DNA of 64,000 nt from Fragum whitleyi (lineage: Eukaryota; Mollusca; Bivalvia; Cardiida; Cardiidae), in NCBI GenBank assembly GCA_948146395.1, contig OX411549.1, positions 34,184,693 through 34,248,692 on the forward strand, in the 5' to 3' direction. The notes under the pieces were generated by a model that saw only the letters and a program-made list of their open reading frames with translations, did no database searches and was not told the origin of the DNA. The first letter of the stretch is position 1. Each line of letters starts with the position of its first letter. Both the position numbers and the translations under genes were made by a program. Below are positions 21,490 through 32,298 of this stretch, one piece after another.

Positions 21490-23300
21490 TGAAGTGATGA
21501 TAACCAATGAAAGGATTCATGTGGAAATTATAGCAAAGGAAACTGAAAAACTGAGGTATTTTCTCATAGGCTAAAGTATCTTTATTTTAGCCAACATCTT
21601 TTTTCTTCCTAGCAAGCATTCTCTACCTGTCAAACACATCATTCAGTTTTATTGTGGAGATGTCCATTATAATGCAAAGTTATTTGATAACTGTAAGAGT
21701 TCAGCTGTTTATATCAATTATTTCAAACATAAGGGGATGAAAGTTAGAAGAATACTGTCATTTTATTTTGGATGACTTGGATTAAGGTGATAATTAAACT
21801 AGAGAATTAATGAAGGAACCAGTGAAAATGTGTTGTTTTTTCTCTTATTCTGATTTTGTATCATTATTTTGGTCAACATCAATTTATTCTTAGCATTGTC
21901 ATGCATTGTCTAGCTATCAAGCTATTTATTCTCATCTATTGTGAAGACATTCATTATCATTCCAAATTCTTAGGTAATATGCCAAGAGTTAAGATGTTTT
22001 AATTATTTCCAAGATATTATTATTTTGGCCGACATATTTGTTTCTTCCTAGCATGCATTGTCTAGCTATCAAAGAACTAACTTTTATTCATTGTGGAGAG
22101 ATTCTTTATAATTCCAAATTAGGTTTTATGGTAAAAGGTCAGATGCTTTTATTGAATGTTAATTAGATTGAAGGGCAATTTATAATATTCAGGTTTATGG
22201 TTATCACATCTGTTTGATTACAAATCATTTGGTTAAATGATATGAATATTTTTATTGAATGTCTCAAAAAGGTTTAGGATTTCACGGTGTGAAAGGGATA
22301 AAACAACTCATTTTATTTTTTATGATTCTGTTTACTACAGCAAATTGCAGGTCTGATGAGGAAATTAAAAGCAATTAAGGAACTTGCAAAAAAGTGTTTT
22401 TTTCCTTGTTGGCTTTTGTAACATTATTTTGGCCAGCATCTTCAATTCTTCCTAATGTGCATTGTCTGGCTATCAAGTACATTAAATTCTAATTTCATTG
22501 TGGCTACATAGATCCGGATATAGTTAGGTAAAATTGTAAGAGTTTAGAAATTTCTATGGAACATCTCGAAGGTTTAGGAGGGTAGGGAATATAAAACTGA
22601 TTAAACAACACACATTATATTTATTTTGATTGACTTGGTTCAAGTCAGTAAATTACAGGATTCATGTGGAAATTTAAACAAAGGAGCCTGCAAAACTGAT
22701 ATTTTCTAACTCTTTGGCTTTAGTTTCATTATTTTGGCCAATTAACATCTTCAATTCTTCCTAGCGGACATTGTCTAGCTATCAAGCATTATTCTCATTT
22801 ATTGTGGAGACACCAATTATAATTCAAATATATTAGATAATATTGCAAGATTTAGGTTTTTGCATCCAATATTTCAAAAACAATTAATTGTGGAAGGGGA
22901 TTGAACGGATTAAACCACTTGCATTTATTTGGAACTCGCTCCAAAATTTAAGGAATTATGTGAAAATTGTCACAGGAAAATCTGATTTTTTCCTCTTTGG
23001 CTTGTATAATATTTTGGCCAACTTGTTCATTTCTTCCTAGCATGCATTGTCTTAAGCTTAGCATAATATCCTCATTTACTCAGTGATGACCATATTGTTT
23101 ATTGTAAAAGTTAGGTTCTTTATATCAAGTATCTCTAGTAAGATTAAGGAATGTAGGGGATAAAATCGATAAAACAACTTTCATTTTGTTTTGGATGACT
23201 TTGTTTAATCAAAAAAATGTTTTATCTTTATTTGGCCAACATTTTAATTCAATTATTTCTTGATGCATTGTCTAGTTGTTATGCACATTAATAATTCGCA
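21490..23300. repeat. Degenerate tandem array, ~150-300-bp spacing
   Basis: The block CTAGCATGCATTGTCTAGC followed by TATCAAG recurs at about 21610, 21898, 22051, 22452, 22763, 23036 and 23266, each time preceded by ATTTTGGCCAACAT and TTCTTCC and followed by ATTGTGGAGA and ATAATTCAAAT. Other shared phrases are AAAACAACTCATTTTAT and GGAAATTAAAGCAAAGGA. Non-coding. Confidence 0.75.
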
Positions 23301-23413
23301 TTTTCTCAAACACAGTTGCCTATTTTGAGGCGTCAGAGTACAAAACTATTGAAAGTTCCTAAACACTGACTTCTTGATTTGTTTTGGTCTAGGTGTCTTA
23401 AAAGTAATATTTC

Positions 23414-23487
23414 GATGGCCTAGCGTGAAACAGTTGTAACTGCCTATATGCTTATCGGCAGTAACAACTGTTTCACGCTGAGCCATC
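23414..23487. repeat. GATGGC hairpin family, copy 3 (unit 1)
   Basis: GATGGCCTAGCGTGAAACAG and CTGTTTCACGCTGAGCCATC pair over about 30 bp, with TTGTAACTGCC / GGCAGTAACAA continuing the stem and TATATGCTTAT at the apex. Confidence 0.88.
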
Positions 23488-24572
23488 AGTTTGTATTTTT
23501 AATTAAGCAATATTGTTTATATTGGTTTTACAGTAATTGGTAGAAAAAATACTTTAGCTAAAGAAACATACTCAAATCATTTATTCATTTCCAATTTGAA
23601 CCTATCTAAATACCACTCTAGGACTTGCTAGGAAGGAATTCAAAACATGTCTGCAGTTGGCCACATAAACATTCTAACTTTGTACAGCTATAATTTAAGC
23701 TGTACTTGTTAGAATTTGTAGCCCACAGGGAACATGAATAGGGTTGAAAATTAAAATTTAATGAATTAATTATAAAAGATTTTGGTAAACATATCAAAAC
23801 TGTTGTGAGTACTATTTTTGTCCATGTATATATAAACATGCTTTGACAACAGGTTTGCTTTGACCTTTATCAAATTTTTTTCTTGGGTCTTTTTTTTTTG
23901 TTGTTGTTCTTGTTTTTTGACATTTTTATGGTTGAGCTAAGTAAGTAGCTTTCTGGTAAATGTGGTACACTGTACAGTGGCTTGGTAGGACACTGTACAG
24001 TGACTTGGAGGAAAACAATTTTGGTAATGCTGCCTTGATGGATGCTGGAGGTTGCCTGGACTTGATTGATGATGGATGGGCCTTGGAATAGATGGTTGAT
24101 GGATTACACCTTGAAATGGTGGGTAGAATATTAAAATCAATTATTATGCTCCCTTTGAAGAAGAGGGGGTATATTGCTTTGCACCTATAGGTTGGTCTGT
24201 CAGCCGGTCTCTGTAGGCAGTAGATGTTTTACAAACAGTTTTCAGTTGCAATCTAAATTAAGCATATTGAGAGAGATCAGTGCATTACTTTTTTAAGTGC
24301 CTATATATATTCAAAGCCAATTACAATGCTTTTGCACTGAACACTCAATTGAACCTATTTCAATACTGCTTATTTGTTAAGAAAGTTCCAGCTAATGATA
24401 ATAATGGACACATTTTCAAACTCCAAATTGCAAGTAATACAACTTTTTTTTCAAAGTTCAAAACTGTTGTAAGAACATATATAAATTTATATATGCTCTT
24501 ACAACAGTTTTGTTTTGACCTACATCAAAACTTTGATTTGTTTCGGTCTAGGTATCATAAAAGTAATACTTC

Positions 24573-24646
24573 GATGGCCTAGCGTGAAACAGTTGTAACT
24601 GCCTATATGCTTATCCGCAGTAACAACTGTTTCACGCTGAGCCATC
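24573..24646. repeat. GATGGC hairpin family, copy 4 (unit 2)
   Basis: As copy 3; the apex strand reads CCGCAG in place of CGGCAG, which breaks one pair in the stem. Confidence 0.88.
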
Positions 24647-25731
24647 AGTTTGTATTTTTAATTAAGCAATATTGTTTATATTGGTTTTACAGTAATTGGT
24701 AGAAAAAATACTTTAGCTAAAGAAACATACTCAAATCATTTATTCATTTCCAATTTGAACCTATCTAAATACCACTCTAGGACTTGCTAGGAAGGAATTC
24801 AAAACATGTCTGCAGTTGGCCACATAAACATTCTAACTTTGTACAGCTATAATTTAAGCTGTACTTGTTAGAATTTGTAGCCCACAGGGAACATGAATAG
24901 GGTTGAAAATTAAAATTTAATGAATTAATTATAAAAGATTTTGGTAAACATATCAAAACTGTTGTGAGTACTATTTTTGTCCATGTATATATAAACATGC
25001 TTTGACAACAGGTTTGCTTTGACCTTTATCAAATTTTTTTCTTGGGTCTTTTTTTTTTGTTGTTGTTCTTGTTTTTTGACATTTTTATGGTTGAGCTAAG
25101 TAAGTAGCTTTCTGGTAAATGTGGTACACTGTACAGTGGCTTGGTAGGACACTGTACAGTGACTTGGAGGAAAACAATTTTGGTAATGCTGCCTTGATGG
25201 ATGCTGGAGGTTGCCTGGACTTGATTGATGATGGATGGGCCTTGGAATAGATGGTTGATGGATTACACCTTGAAATGGTGGGTAGAATATTAAAATCAAT
25301 TATTATGCTCCCTTTGAAGAAGAGGGGGTATATTGCTTTGCACCTATAGGTTGGTCTGTCAGCCGGTCTCTGTAGGCAGTAGATGTTTTACAAACAGTTT
25401 TCAGTTGCAATCTAAATTAAGCATATTGAGAGAGATCAGTGCATTACTTTTTTAAGTGCCTATATATATTCAAAGCCAATTACAATGCTTTTGCACTGAA
25501 CACTCAATTGAACCTATTTCAATACTGCTTATTTGTTAAGAAAGTTCCAGCTAATGATAATAATGGACACATTTTCAAACTCCAAATTGCAAGTAATACA
25601 ACTTTTTTTTCAAAGTTCAAAACTGTTGTAAGAACATATATAAATTTATATATGCTCTTACAACAGTTTTGTTTTGACCTACATCAAAACTTTGATTTGT
25701 TTCGGTCTAGGTATCATAAAAGTAATACTTC

Positions 25732-25805
25732 GATGGCCTAGCGTGAAACAGTTGTAACTGCCTATATGCTTATCCGCAGTAACAACTGTTTCACGCTGAG
25801 CCATC
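25732..25805. repeat. GATGGC hairpin family, copy 5 (unit 3)
   Basis: Identical by eye to copy 4. Confidence 0.88.
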
Positions 25806-26889
25806 AGTTTGTATTTTTAATTAAGCAATATTGTTTATATTGGTTTTACAGTAATTGGTAGAAAAAATACTTTAGCTAAAGAAACATACTCAAATCATTT
25901 ATTCATTTCCAATTTGAACCTATCTAAATACCACTCTAGGACTTGCTAGGAAGGAATTCAAAACATGTCTGCAGTTGGCCACATAAACATTCTAACTTTG
26001 TACAGCTATAATTTAAGCTGTACTTGTTAGAATTTGTAGCCCACAGGGAACATGAATAGGGTTGAAAATTAAAATTTAATGAATTAATTATAAAAGATTT
26101 TGGTAAACATATCAAAACTGTTGTGAGTACTATTTTTGTCCATGTATATATAAACATGCTTTGACAACAGGTTTGCTTTGACCTTTATCAAATTTTTTTC
26201 TTGGGTCTTTTTTTTTGTTGTTGTTCTTGTTTTTTGACATTTTTATGGTTGAGCTAAGTAAGTAGCTTTCTGGTAAATGTGGTACACTGTACAGTGGCTT
26301 GGTAGGACACTGTACAGTGACTTGGAGGAAAACAATTTTGGTAATGCTGCCTTGATGGATGCTGGAGGTTGCCTGGACTTGATTGATGATGGATGGGCCT
26401 TGGAATAGATGGTTGATGGATTACACCTTGAAATGGTGGGTAGAATATTAAAATCAATTATTATGCTCCCTTTGAAGAAGAGGGGGTATATTGCTTTGCA
26501 CCTATAGGTTGGTCTGTCAGCCGGTCTCTGTAGGCAGTAGATGTTTTACAAACAGTTTTCAGTTGCAATCTAAATTAAGCATATTGAGAGAGATCAGTGC
26601 ATTACTTTTTTAAGTGCCTATATATATTCAAAGCCAATTACAATGCTTTTGCACTGAACACTCAATTGAACCTATTTCAATACTGCTTATTTGTTAAGAA
26701 AGTTCCAGCTAATGATAATAATGGACACATTTTCAAACTCCAAATTGCAAGTAATACAACTTTTTTTTCAAAGTTCAAAACTGTTGTAAAAACATATATA
26801 AATTTATATATGCTCTTACAACAGTTTTGTTTTGACCTACATCAAAACTTTGATTTGTTTCGGTCTAGGTATCATAAAAGTAATACTTC

Positions 26890-26963
26890 GATGGCCTAGC
26901 GTGAAACAGTTGTAACTGCCTATATGCTTATCCGCAGTAACAACTGTTTCACGCTGAGCCATC
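26890..26963. repeat. GATGGC hairpin family, copy 6 (unit 4)
   Basis: Identical by eye to copies 4 and 5, even though the remainder of unit 4 is diverged. The Helentron-like insertion begins 13 bp to its right. Confidence 0.88.
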
Positions 26964-26976
26964 AGTTTGTATTTTT

Positions 26977-27574
26977 ATGCCCCCGCATCGATAGATCGGG
27001 GGCATATTGTTTTACTCGTGTCCGTCTGTCTGTCTGTCTGTCCGTCTGTCCGTCCGTCTGTCCGAAAACTTAACCTTGCCAATATCTTCAAGCCTATTCA
27101 AGATACAAAGCTAATATTTGGCATGATGATAGATCTTAATGATCCGCATCCGCTGATACCAAAGTCAAGGTCATGTGACAAGGTCAAGGTCATCTGTCAA
27201 GGTCAAACGTCCGAAAACTTAACCCGAAAACTTAACCTTGCCAATATCTTCAAGCCTATTCAAGATACAAAGCTAATATTTGGCATGATGATAGATCTCA
27301 ATGATCTGCATCCGCTGGTACCAAAGTTAAGGTCATGTGACAAGGTCAAGGTCATCTGTCAAGGTCAAACGTCCGAAAACTTAACCTTGCCAATATCTTC
27401 AAGCCTATATAAGATACAAAGCTAATATTTGGCATGATGATAGATCTCAATGATCCGCATCCGCTGGTACCAAAGTCAAGGTCATGTGACAAGGTCAAGG
27501 TCATCTGTCAAGGTCAAACTTTGAAAAAAAAATGCCATTACGGGGGCATTCGTGTTTCACAAACACATCTTGTT
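26977..27574 (+). mobile_element. Helentron-like (pearl-type) element with empty site known
   Basis: A 598-bp insertion. Left end ATGCCCCCGCATCGATAGAT with CGGGGGCATA forms the 5' hairpin; then a CCGTCTGT microsatellite (27020-27062), three core repeats of ~147 bp (ACTTAACCTTGCCAATATC, GATGATAGATCTCAATGAT, GTGACAAGGTCAAGGTC), and the 3' end CGTGTTTCACAAACAC (hairpin) followed by ATCTTGTT. Other tandem units read GTATTTTTAATTAAGC without the insert, so the insertion left no unambiguous target duplication and sits at a T/T or T/A step. A 152-codon frame across the microsatellite and cores is not a gene. Confidence 0.85.
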
Positions 27575-28699
27575 AATTAAGCAATATTGTTTATATTGGT
27601 TTTACAGTAATTGGTAGAAAAAATACTCTAGCTAAAGAAACATACTCAAATCATTTATTCATTTCCAATTTGAACCTATCTAAATACCACTCTAGGACTT
27701 GCTAGGAAGGAATTCAAAACATGTCTGCAGTTGGCCACATAAACATTCTAACTTACAGCTGTAATTTAAGCTGTACTTGTTAGAATTTGTAGCCGACAGG
27801 GGACATGAATAGGGTTGAAAATTAAAATTTAATGAATTAATTATAAAAGATTTTGGTAAACATATCAAAACTGTTGTGAGTACATATTTTTGTCCATGTA
27901 TATATAAACATGCTTTGACAACAGTTTTGCTATGACCTTTATCAAATTTTTTCTTGGGTCTTTTTTTGTTGTTGTTGTTCTTTTTTTTGACATTTTTATG
28001 GTTGAGCTAAGTAAGTAGCTTTCTGGTAAATGTGGTACACTGTACAGTGGCTTGGTAGGACACTGTACAGTGACTTGGAGGAAAACAATTTTGGTAATGC
28101 TGCCTTGATGGATGCTGGATGTTGCCTGGACTTGATTGATGATGGATGCTCCTTGGAATAGATAGTTGATGGATTACACCTTGAAATGGTGGGTAGAATA
28201 TTAAAATCAATTATTATGCTCCCTTTGAAGAAGAGGGGGTATATTGCTTTGCACCTATAGGTTGGTCTGTCAGTCAGTCTGTCTATAGGCAGTAGATGTT
28301 TACAAACAGTTTTCAGTTGCAATCTAAATTAAGCATATTGAGAGAGATCAGCCAATTACAATGCTTTTGCACTGAACACTCAATTGAACCTATTTCAATA
28401 CTGCTTATTTGTTAAGTAAGTTCCAGCTAATGATAATAATGGACACATTTTCAACCTCCAAATTGCAAGTAATACAACCTTTTTTCCAAAGTTCAAAACT
28501 GTTGTAAGAACGTATATAAATTTCTATATGCTCTTACAACAGTTTTGTTTTGACCTACATCAAAACTTTTCTTTATTTTTCTTTGTATGGGAATTTTTAT
28601 GGTTAAAGATAGGCTTTAAAGCTCAGTAGGTAGCTTTCTGGTACAGGATGGAGTGTAACACTGTGGTTTGGTGTAGACCTATTAATATCAATACATCAA

Positions 28700-28862
28700 T
28701 ATCCATGTCGATTCTGCTTTCTGGGAATTTCACCAGTACTCCCATCGAATATGTGGGCCAAGGAAAGAACAAAGATCAGTAGTCCCTTTTGGGAATCAAA
28801 CTCTAGACCTCTTGATCAAGAAGCTTGAGCTTACCTCTCGACCATTGAAAAGTGTGGCACTT
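28700..28862 (-). mobile_element. tRNA-like SINE, second family
   Basis: On the minus strand AGAGGTAAGCTCAAGCTTC, then AGGTCTAGAGTTTGATTCCC give A- and B-box-like strings of a tRNA-derived head. The block GTCGATTCTGCTTTCTGGG...GTGTGGGCCAAG-type (28706-28765) matches 7073-7130. Confidence 0.55.
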
Positions 28863-29170
28863 TACTGCGGCTGGGTTGGTAGACAATTTGGTGTCTGATG
28901 GTTGGATCATGGTTAATGGTAGAAGAAAAACTGGACTATATGGTTGACAGCCTGCACTTGGTAACTATGACTTCATCAACTTGATAATTGGTGGACGGCA
29001 ACTTGAAATGATGGTCACCTTGGTTTCCATGGCTACAAGACAAGGCATCAATGCTGGTTTCTGGCAGAAGACTACTGGAATGGATAACTGGCAGACAACA
29101 CCCAGACCCTGACTTGATGGTTTATGGGCATGTCCACTGGAATTGATGGTTGGTAAACATGTAAACCTAT
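28863..29170. other. GATGGTTGG-rich low-complexity stretch
   Basis: Many TGATGGTT / TGGATGG strings; probably a worn minisatellite. The 83-codon minus-strand frame at 28965-29216 reflects this and is not called. Confidence 0.4.
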
Positions 29171-29322
29171 TTAAGGTAGTGAACCTGTAAAAGTTCTGCG
29201 ACATTTTGGACATCATGAACTATAAGTGTTTTTTCCAATTTTCATTAGGAAGCCTCGGTCAACATTGTGAAAGATCATAAGCTCTGAAATGTTGCAGAAC
29301 TATAAGGGGTCCACTACCTTAA
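29171..29322. mobile_element. TTAA-flanked MITE, family C, copy 1
   Basis: 152 bp from TTAAGGTAGTGAACC to GGGGTCCACTACCTTAA: inverted ends bounded by TTAA. Inner arms TTCTGCGACATTTTGGAC / CTGAAATGTTGCAGAA also pair. Same family as 47713-47884. The right TTAA is shared with the next element. Confidence 0.75.
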
Positions 29323-29474
29323 GAGATGAAATGATTATTTTTGCACTTATTGAGGTATGAAACTAAGAACCAAATTACATGACTGTATGAATACCCAAAG
29401 CAGATTCATACATGAGTGAGTAGGATTTTAGTTTCATACCTCCTTGAAATCAACAAACACTCTCTTCATATCTT
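29319..29474. mobile_element. AAGAGATGAA inverted-repeat MITE, family D, copy 1
   Basis: Starts TTAAGAGATGAAATGATTAT and ends CTCTCTTCATATCTT; the inner arms AGGTATGAAACTAA and TTAGTTTCATACCT pair perfectly. Related sequence at 34007-34162 and the right half at about 33705-33770. It abuts family C at one TTAA. Confidence 0.65.
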
Positions 29475-29659
29475 CTGGTTTAATTTCATGGAAGGAAAAC
29501 ATAGAAATTATCAGTAAAGAAACAGATTTCTTATAGGACTACATCATGTGGAAGTTAACAAAATTGCCATGTGCTCAAAATTGTTTTCATTGAGCCAATC
29601 AAAATTAAGATGAACTTTACTATTATCATTGTCCTATGCTTAAAGACTTATTCAAATTT
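29475..29659. other. No recognisable feature
   Basis: Short unassigned AT-rich stretch. Confidence 0.4.
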
Positions 29660-30000
29660 AAATGCTCTGCAGAAGCCATTTTTATCTTATACCTATACCA
29701 ATATCTGTATGATAACATCCCGTATTATATTTTTTATGATATCACATAGTTATTTTTAGAACAAAGATATAATGCGGTTATTTTTAGAAACTTGCATTTC
29801 AGTAAGAAACATTGTTGAAAACAAGACAAATAGAGGTTATAAGATAAATATAATACATACTAAGTGTATTGTATGAAAAAATATCTAACTCGGTTTTGAG
29901 AATTGATAATTGTCTCGGCAGAGCCTCGACAATGATCAATTCTCCCAACCTCGTTAGATATTTTCTTTCATACAAAATACTAAGTATGTATTATATATAT
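29660..30000 (+). repeat. Inverted duplication partner of 34160-34745 (empty-site copy)
   Basis: Reads as the reverse complement of 34160-34745 minus a ~268-bp insert. Shared strings include ACATAGTTATTTTTAGAAC, AATGCGGTTATTTTTAGAAA, ACAAATAGAGGTTATAAGAT and ATACATACTAAGTGTATTG. Its right part (29857-29998) is itself an inverted repeat with arms ending in TAATACATACTAAGT and ACTAAGTATGTATTA. Confidence 0.8.
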
Positions 30001-30762
30001 ATACCCTGCTGAAGGTGGTCCTATATTGGTATCATAATCTCTGTCTGTCCGTCCATCAGTCTGTCCATCCCTCCCGATGTCGGAACATCTGTCTGTCTGT
30101 ACATCCAAATCTTGTGAACTCAACGTCTGCTTCATTTATGGACCAATTTGGATCATCTTAAACTTTTCACAAAATGTTCCTAGTCACCAGACCTAGCGCA
30201 TATTTTAATGTGGTTGCAGCCCAATGGTTTATCTGGAAGATATGGATGCTGGACAAGAAAATTACTAGGAAATTTCAGTTTCCGGACTTTTTTCTATACC
30301 CTTTGAGATATTGAGCTAAGTTTTGGTGTTTGAGTCTGCATCAATGAGTTACAAAACAAGTTTGAGTTTGGTTCCATTCCAATGATTTTTCTGAAAAATA
30401 TGGATGCTGGACTTAAAAATTTCAGTTTTCTGGACTTTTTTTCTATACCCTTTTACATATTGAGCTAATATTTTGTTTGTGAATCTGCATCAATGAGTTA
30501 CAGAATAAGTTTAAGTTTGGTACCAGTCCATTGAACAATTTCAGAAAAACAGTAAATTGCTGATTTTGGATGTGAGTGATAGCAATGAACATTTACATGT
30601 TTGTAAGAATTACCTACCATTCCTCACTTTAGTTTCAATATACATCAACAGATTTACCAAAACAGGTGATTAAAATTCTAACTCTTACAACTCCACAGCT
30701 TAGTAACCTATTGTAGAAAGCAATTTTGTGGTGGCGTATATTGTGACAAAGGCACTCTTGTT
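30001..30762 (+). mobile_element. Helentron-like (pearl-type) element
   Basis: Begins near TATACCCTGCTGAAGGTGG, followed by CTGTCTGTCCGTCCATC microsatellite-like sequence, two core repeats (GAGTCTGCATCAATGAGTTA at about 30330 and 30482; TATGGATGCTGGAC at 30240 and 30400), and a 3' end GTATATTGTGACAAAGGCACTCTTGTT. The terminal CTCTTGTT matches the other elements of the class. Confidence 0.65.
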
Positions 30763-31107
30763 AGTTTTTGTTGACAATTAAGAAAATGCTAGTAAGCACA
30801 AATATATTAGCAGTTTTAATAAACTAATAATGATATATTGTTTTTACAGAGAAATTCCAAGGCCTAGGTGATCTATGATGTATACAACTCTGTGAAGTCC
30901 CAGATTGCTGTAAACATTGACAGACAACATGTGGAGACCAATCTGGAGTCACCTATACAACAAACTATGTAAATGCCACAACAACAGGTTGGCTACCTCT
31001 TACTGGGAACACACTCCGATCAATCTTTTGGCCTAACTGGAGGGGGGACTGGTAGCTATCATGTATTTTGAACAGATCATTATGGCTTGTTAAGATTTAG
31101 AGCTGAC
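30763..31107 (+). other. Exon-like segment A (duplicated at 32065)
   Basis: TTGTTTTTACAG at about 30838-30850 resembles a 3' splice site and is followed by AGAAATTCCAAGGCCTAGG, which recurs, also directly after TTTTTACAG, at about 32065. Shared downstream: TGTGAAGTCCCAGATT, ACATTGACAGACAACATG, AACAAACTATGTAAATGCC, CAACAACAGGTTGG. All three frames carry stops, so if transcribed it would be non-coding or UTR. Confidence 0.35.
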
Positions 31108-31290
31108 AAAGTACAGTTGGTAGAGCGTCGAACTATCATTTAAATAAAAGGTTCTAGGTGGAATAGCAGCTGGAGGGTAGGAATGGATGTAATGGTAGTA
31201 CTGTGGCGAGAAATACCAGGAATTCTTTTTTAGGTGCTCCAGTAGCTGGATATAATTGAAAGATTGTTGAAAGTGACTAATCCCATTCTA
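31108..31290 (+). mobile_element. tRNA-derived SINE, shared-body family, copy 3
   Basis: Head GTACAGTTGGTAGAGCGTCG is a good tRNA A-box region; AAGGTTCTAGGTGG is a weakened B box. The body GGAGGGTAGG, CGAGAAATACCAGGAATTC, TAGGTGCTCCAG follows. It splits a repeated segment: phrases before (31000-31075) and after it (31300-31375) are near-duplicates (CTTGTAGCTATCATGTA). Confidence 0.72.
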
Positions 31291-31498
31291 TCAACAAAAT
31301 GAACAGGGAATACACTAAGACCAATCCTTTGGCCAAACTCCAGGGAGGACTTGTAGCTATCATGTACAGTCGATCTTGCTTGAGCAACCACCTCTTTTAA
31401 GTGACCATTTTTCTAAGTGACTTTTTTCAAAATCCCCTTTTTTAAATCAAAATATCTGAAAAAAGTAGATAGCATTGGTAAAAAAAATATTGTAAATG

Positions 31499-31571
31499 AA
31501 TCCTATGTCGTAAACTTACCAGAATCATCTCAATGAGACGATTCTGGTGAGGTTTAAGTACATAGGATTAT
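31499..31571. repeat. AATCCTATGT hairpin family, copy 1
   Basis: AATCCTATGTCGTAAACTTA and CAGAATCATCTCAATGAGAC continue into GATTCTGGTGAGGTTTAAGT and ACATAGGATT, forming an imperfect ~33-bp stem. Related to 38738-38812 (AATCCTATGATGTG... CATAAGATT, with the same GATGAGACGATTCT core). Confidence 0.65.
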
Positions 31572-31762
31572 TGAGAATTTTTGCAATCAATTCAATTTGT
31601 AAACAGAATGTGTATTAAGCAATCATTTTTCTTTTTGAAAGACCACTTTTCAGTGGTCCTCTGCGTGGTCTCTTATTTACAAACTTTACTGTTTGTTGTG
31701 CAGATCCTCCAGGCTTGTAAAGATTTTAATTAGTGCACTGTAAAGATGAAAATACTTTTATC

Positions 31763-31910
31763 TCCGTGCTTCGATAAGCTTGGAGGCATATTTTTTAATT
31801 TATTGTCTATTTGCTTGCAAAACTTAATTAAAAAGAACATAGCTAATCAATTGAAGCCCATTCAAGATACAATGCTCATATTTTGATAATAGATCTCATT
31901 TAAGGTTATG
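31763..31910 (+). mobile_element. Helentron-like element, 5' fragment
   Basis: CTCCGTGCTTCGATAAGCTTGGAG forms the 5' hairpin and is followed by GCATATTTTTTAATTTATTG and one core-like unit (CATAGCTAATCAATTGAAGC, ATTCAAGATACAATGC). No 3' end. Confidence 0.45.
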
Positions 31911-32298
31911 CAAGAACTAATTTTGAAACTCCGCTGCTTCCTAGTGAAAAGTATATCCTGTGAAATACTTTTCTTTTGTAATTAAGTTATTCTTTGGAAC
32001 AGTCTGCATTCATATGAAAGCGCTGGTGGTAAGTCAAATCTAGTGACAAGTTGTTGTTTTTACAGAGAACGTCCAAGGCCCGGGTGATCAATAATGAATA
32101 CATCTCCGTGAAGTCCTAGATTTCTGTACACATTGATAGAAAACATGCAGATTCCAGACTGGAGTAACCTTGACACAACAAACTATGGAAATACCCCAAC
32201 AACAGGTTGGTTAGATCAACACATCTACTAAAGTAAAACGTGTAGTCAACTACCACTTAGAAGACCATCAAAATAGCAGTTGCTAATAATAATGGCCG
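31911..32298 (+). other. Stretch holding exon-like segment B
   Basis: GTTGTTTTTACAG ends near 32064 and is followed by AGAACGTCCAAGGCCCGGG, the second copy of the segment described at 30851. Similarity runs to about 32215 (AACAACAGGTTGG). Confidence 0.35.

Larger units (their letters stand above)
23380..28568. repeat. Tandem array of a 1159-bp unit, 4 copies
   Basis: Units begin at about 23380, 24539, 25698 and 26856. Internal landmarks recur at offsets of 1159, 1159 and 1158 bp (for example 23618/24777/25936). Units 1-3 differ by only a few bases: TCGGCA versus TCCGCA in the hairpin apex, one T less in a T-run of unit 3, and GTAAAAAC versus GTAAGAAC. Unit 4 carries many more substitutions and small deletions and holds a 598-bp insertion. 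Each unit contains a GATGGC hairpin, a Helentron-like 5' fragment, a CACTGTACAGTG doublet and an AACTGTTGTAAGA hairpin. The 67-108-codon frames that recur are simply copied with the unit. Confidence 0.93.

Noticed and set aside
23618..26899. Recurring 67-, 73- and 100-codon frames in the 1159-bp units
   Set aside because: Recurrence follows from copying of the DNA unit; unit 4 does not preserve them selectively, and no domain or splice context is visible.
26967..27425. 152-codon frame on + strand
   Set aside because: It reads the 5' hairpin, the CCGTCTGT microsatellite and repeated cores of a Helentron-like element; the peptide is itself a tandem repeat and has no domain.
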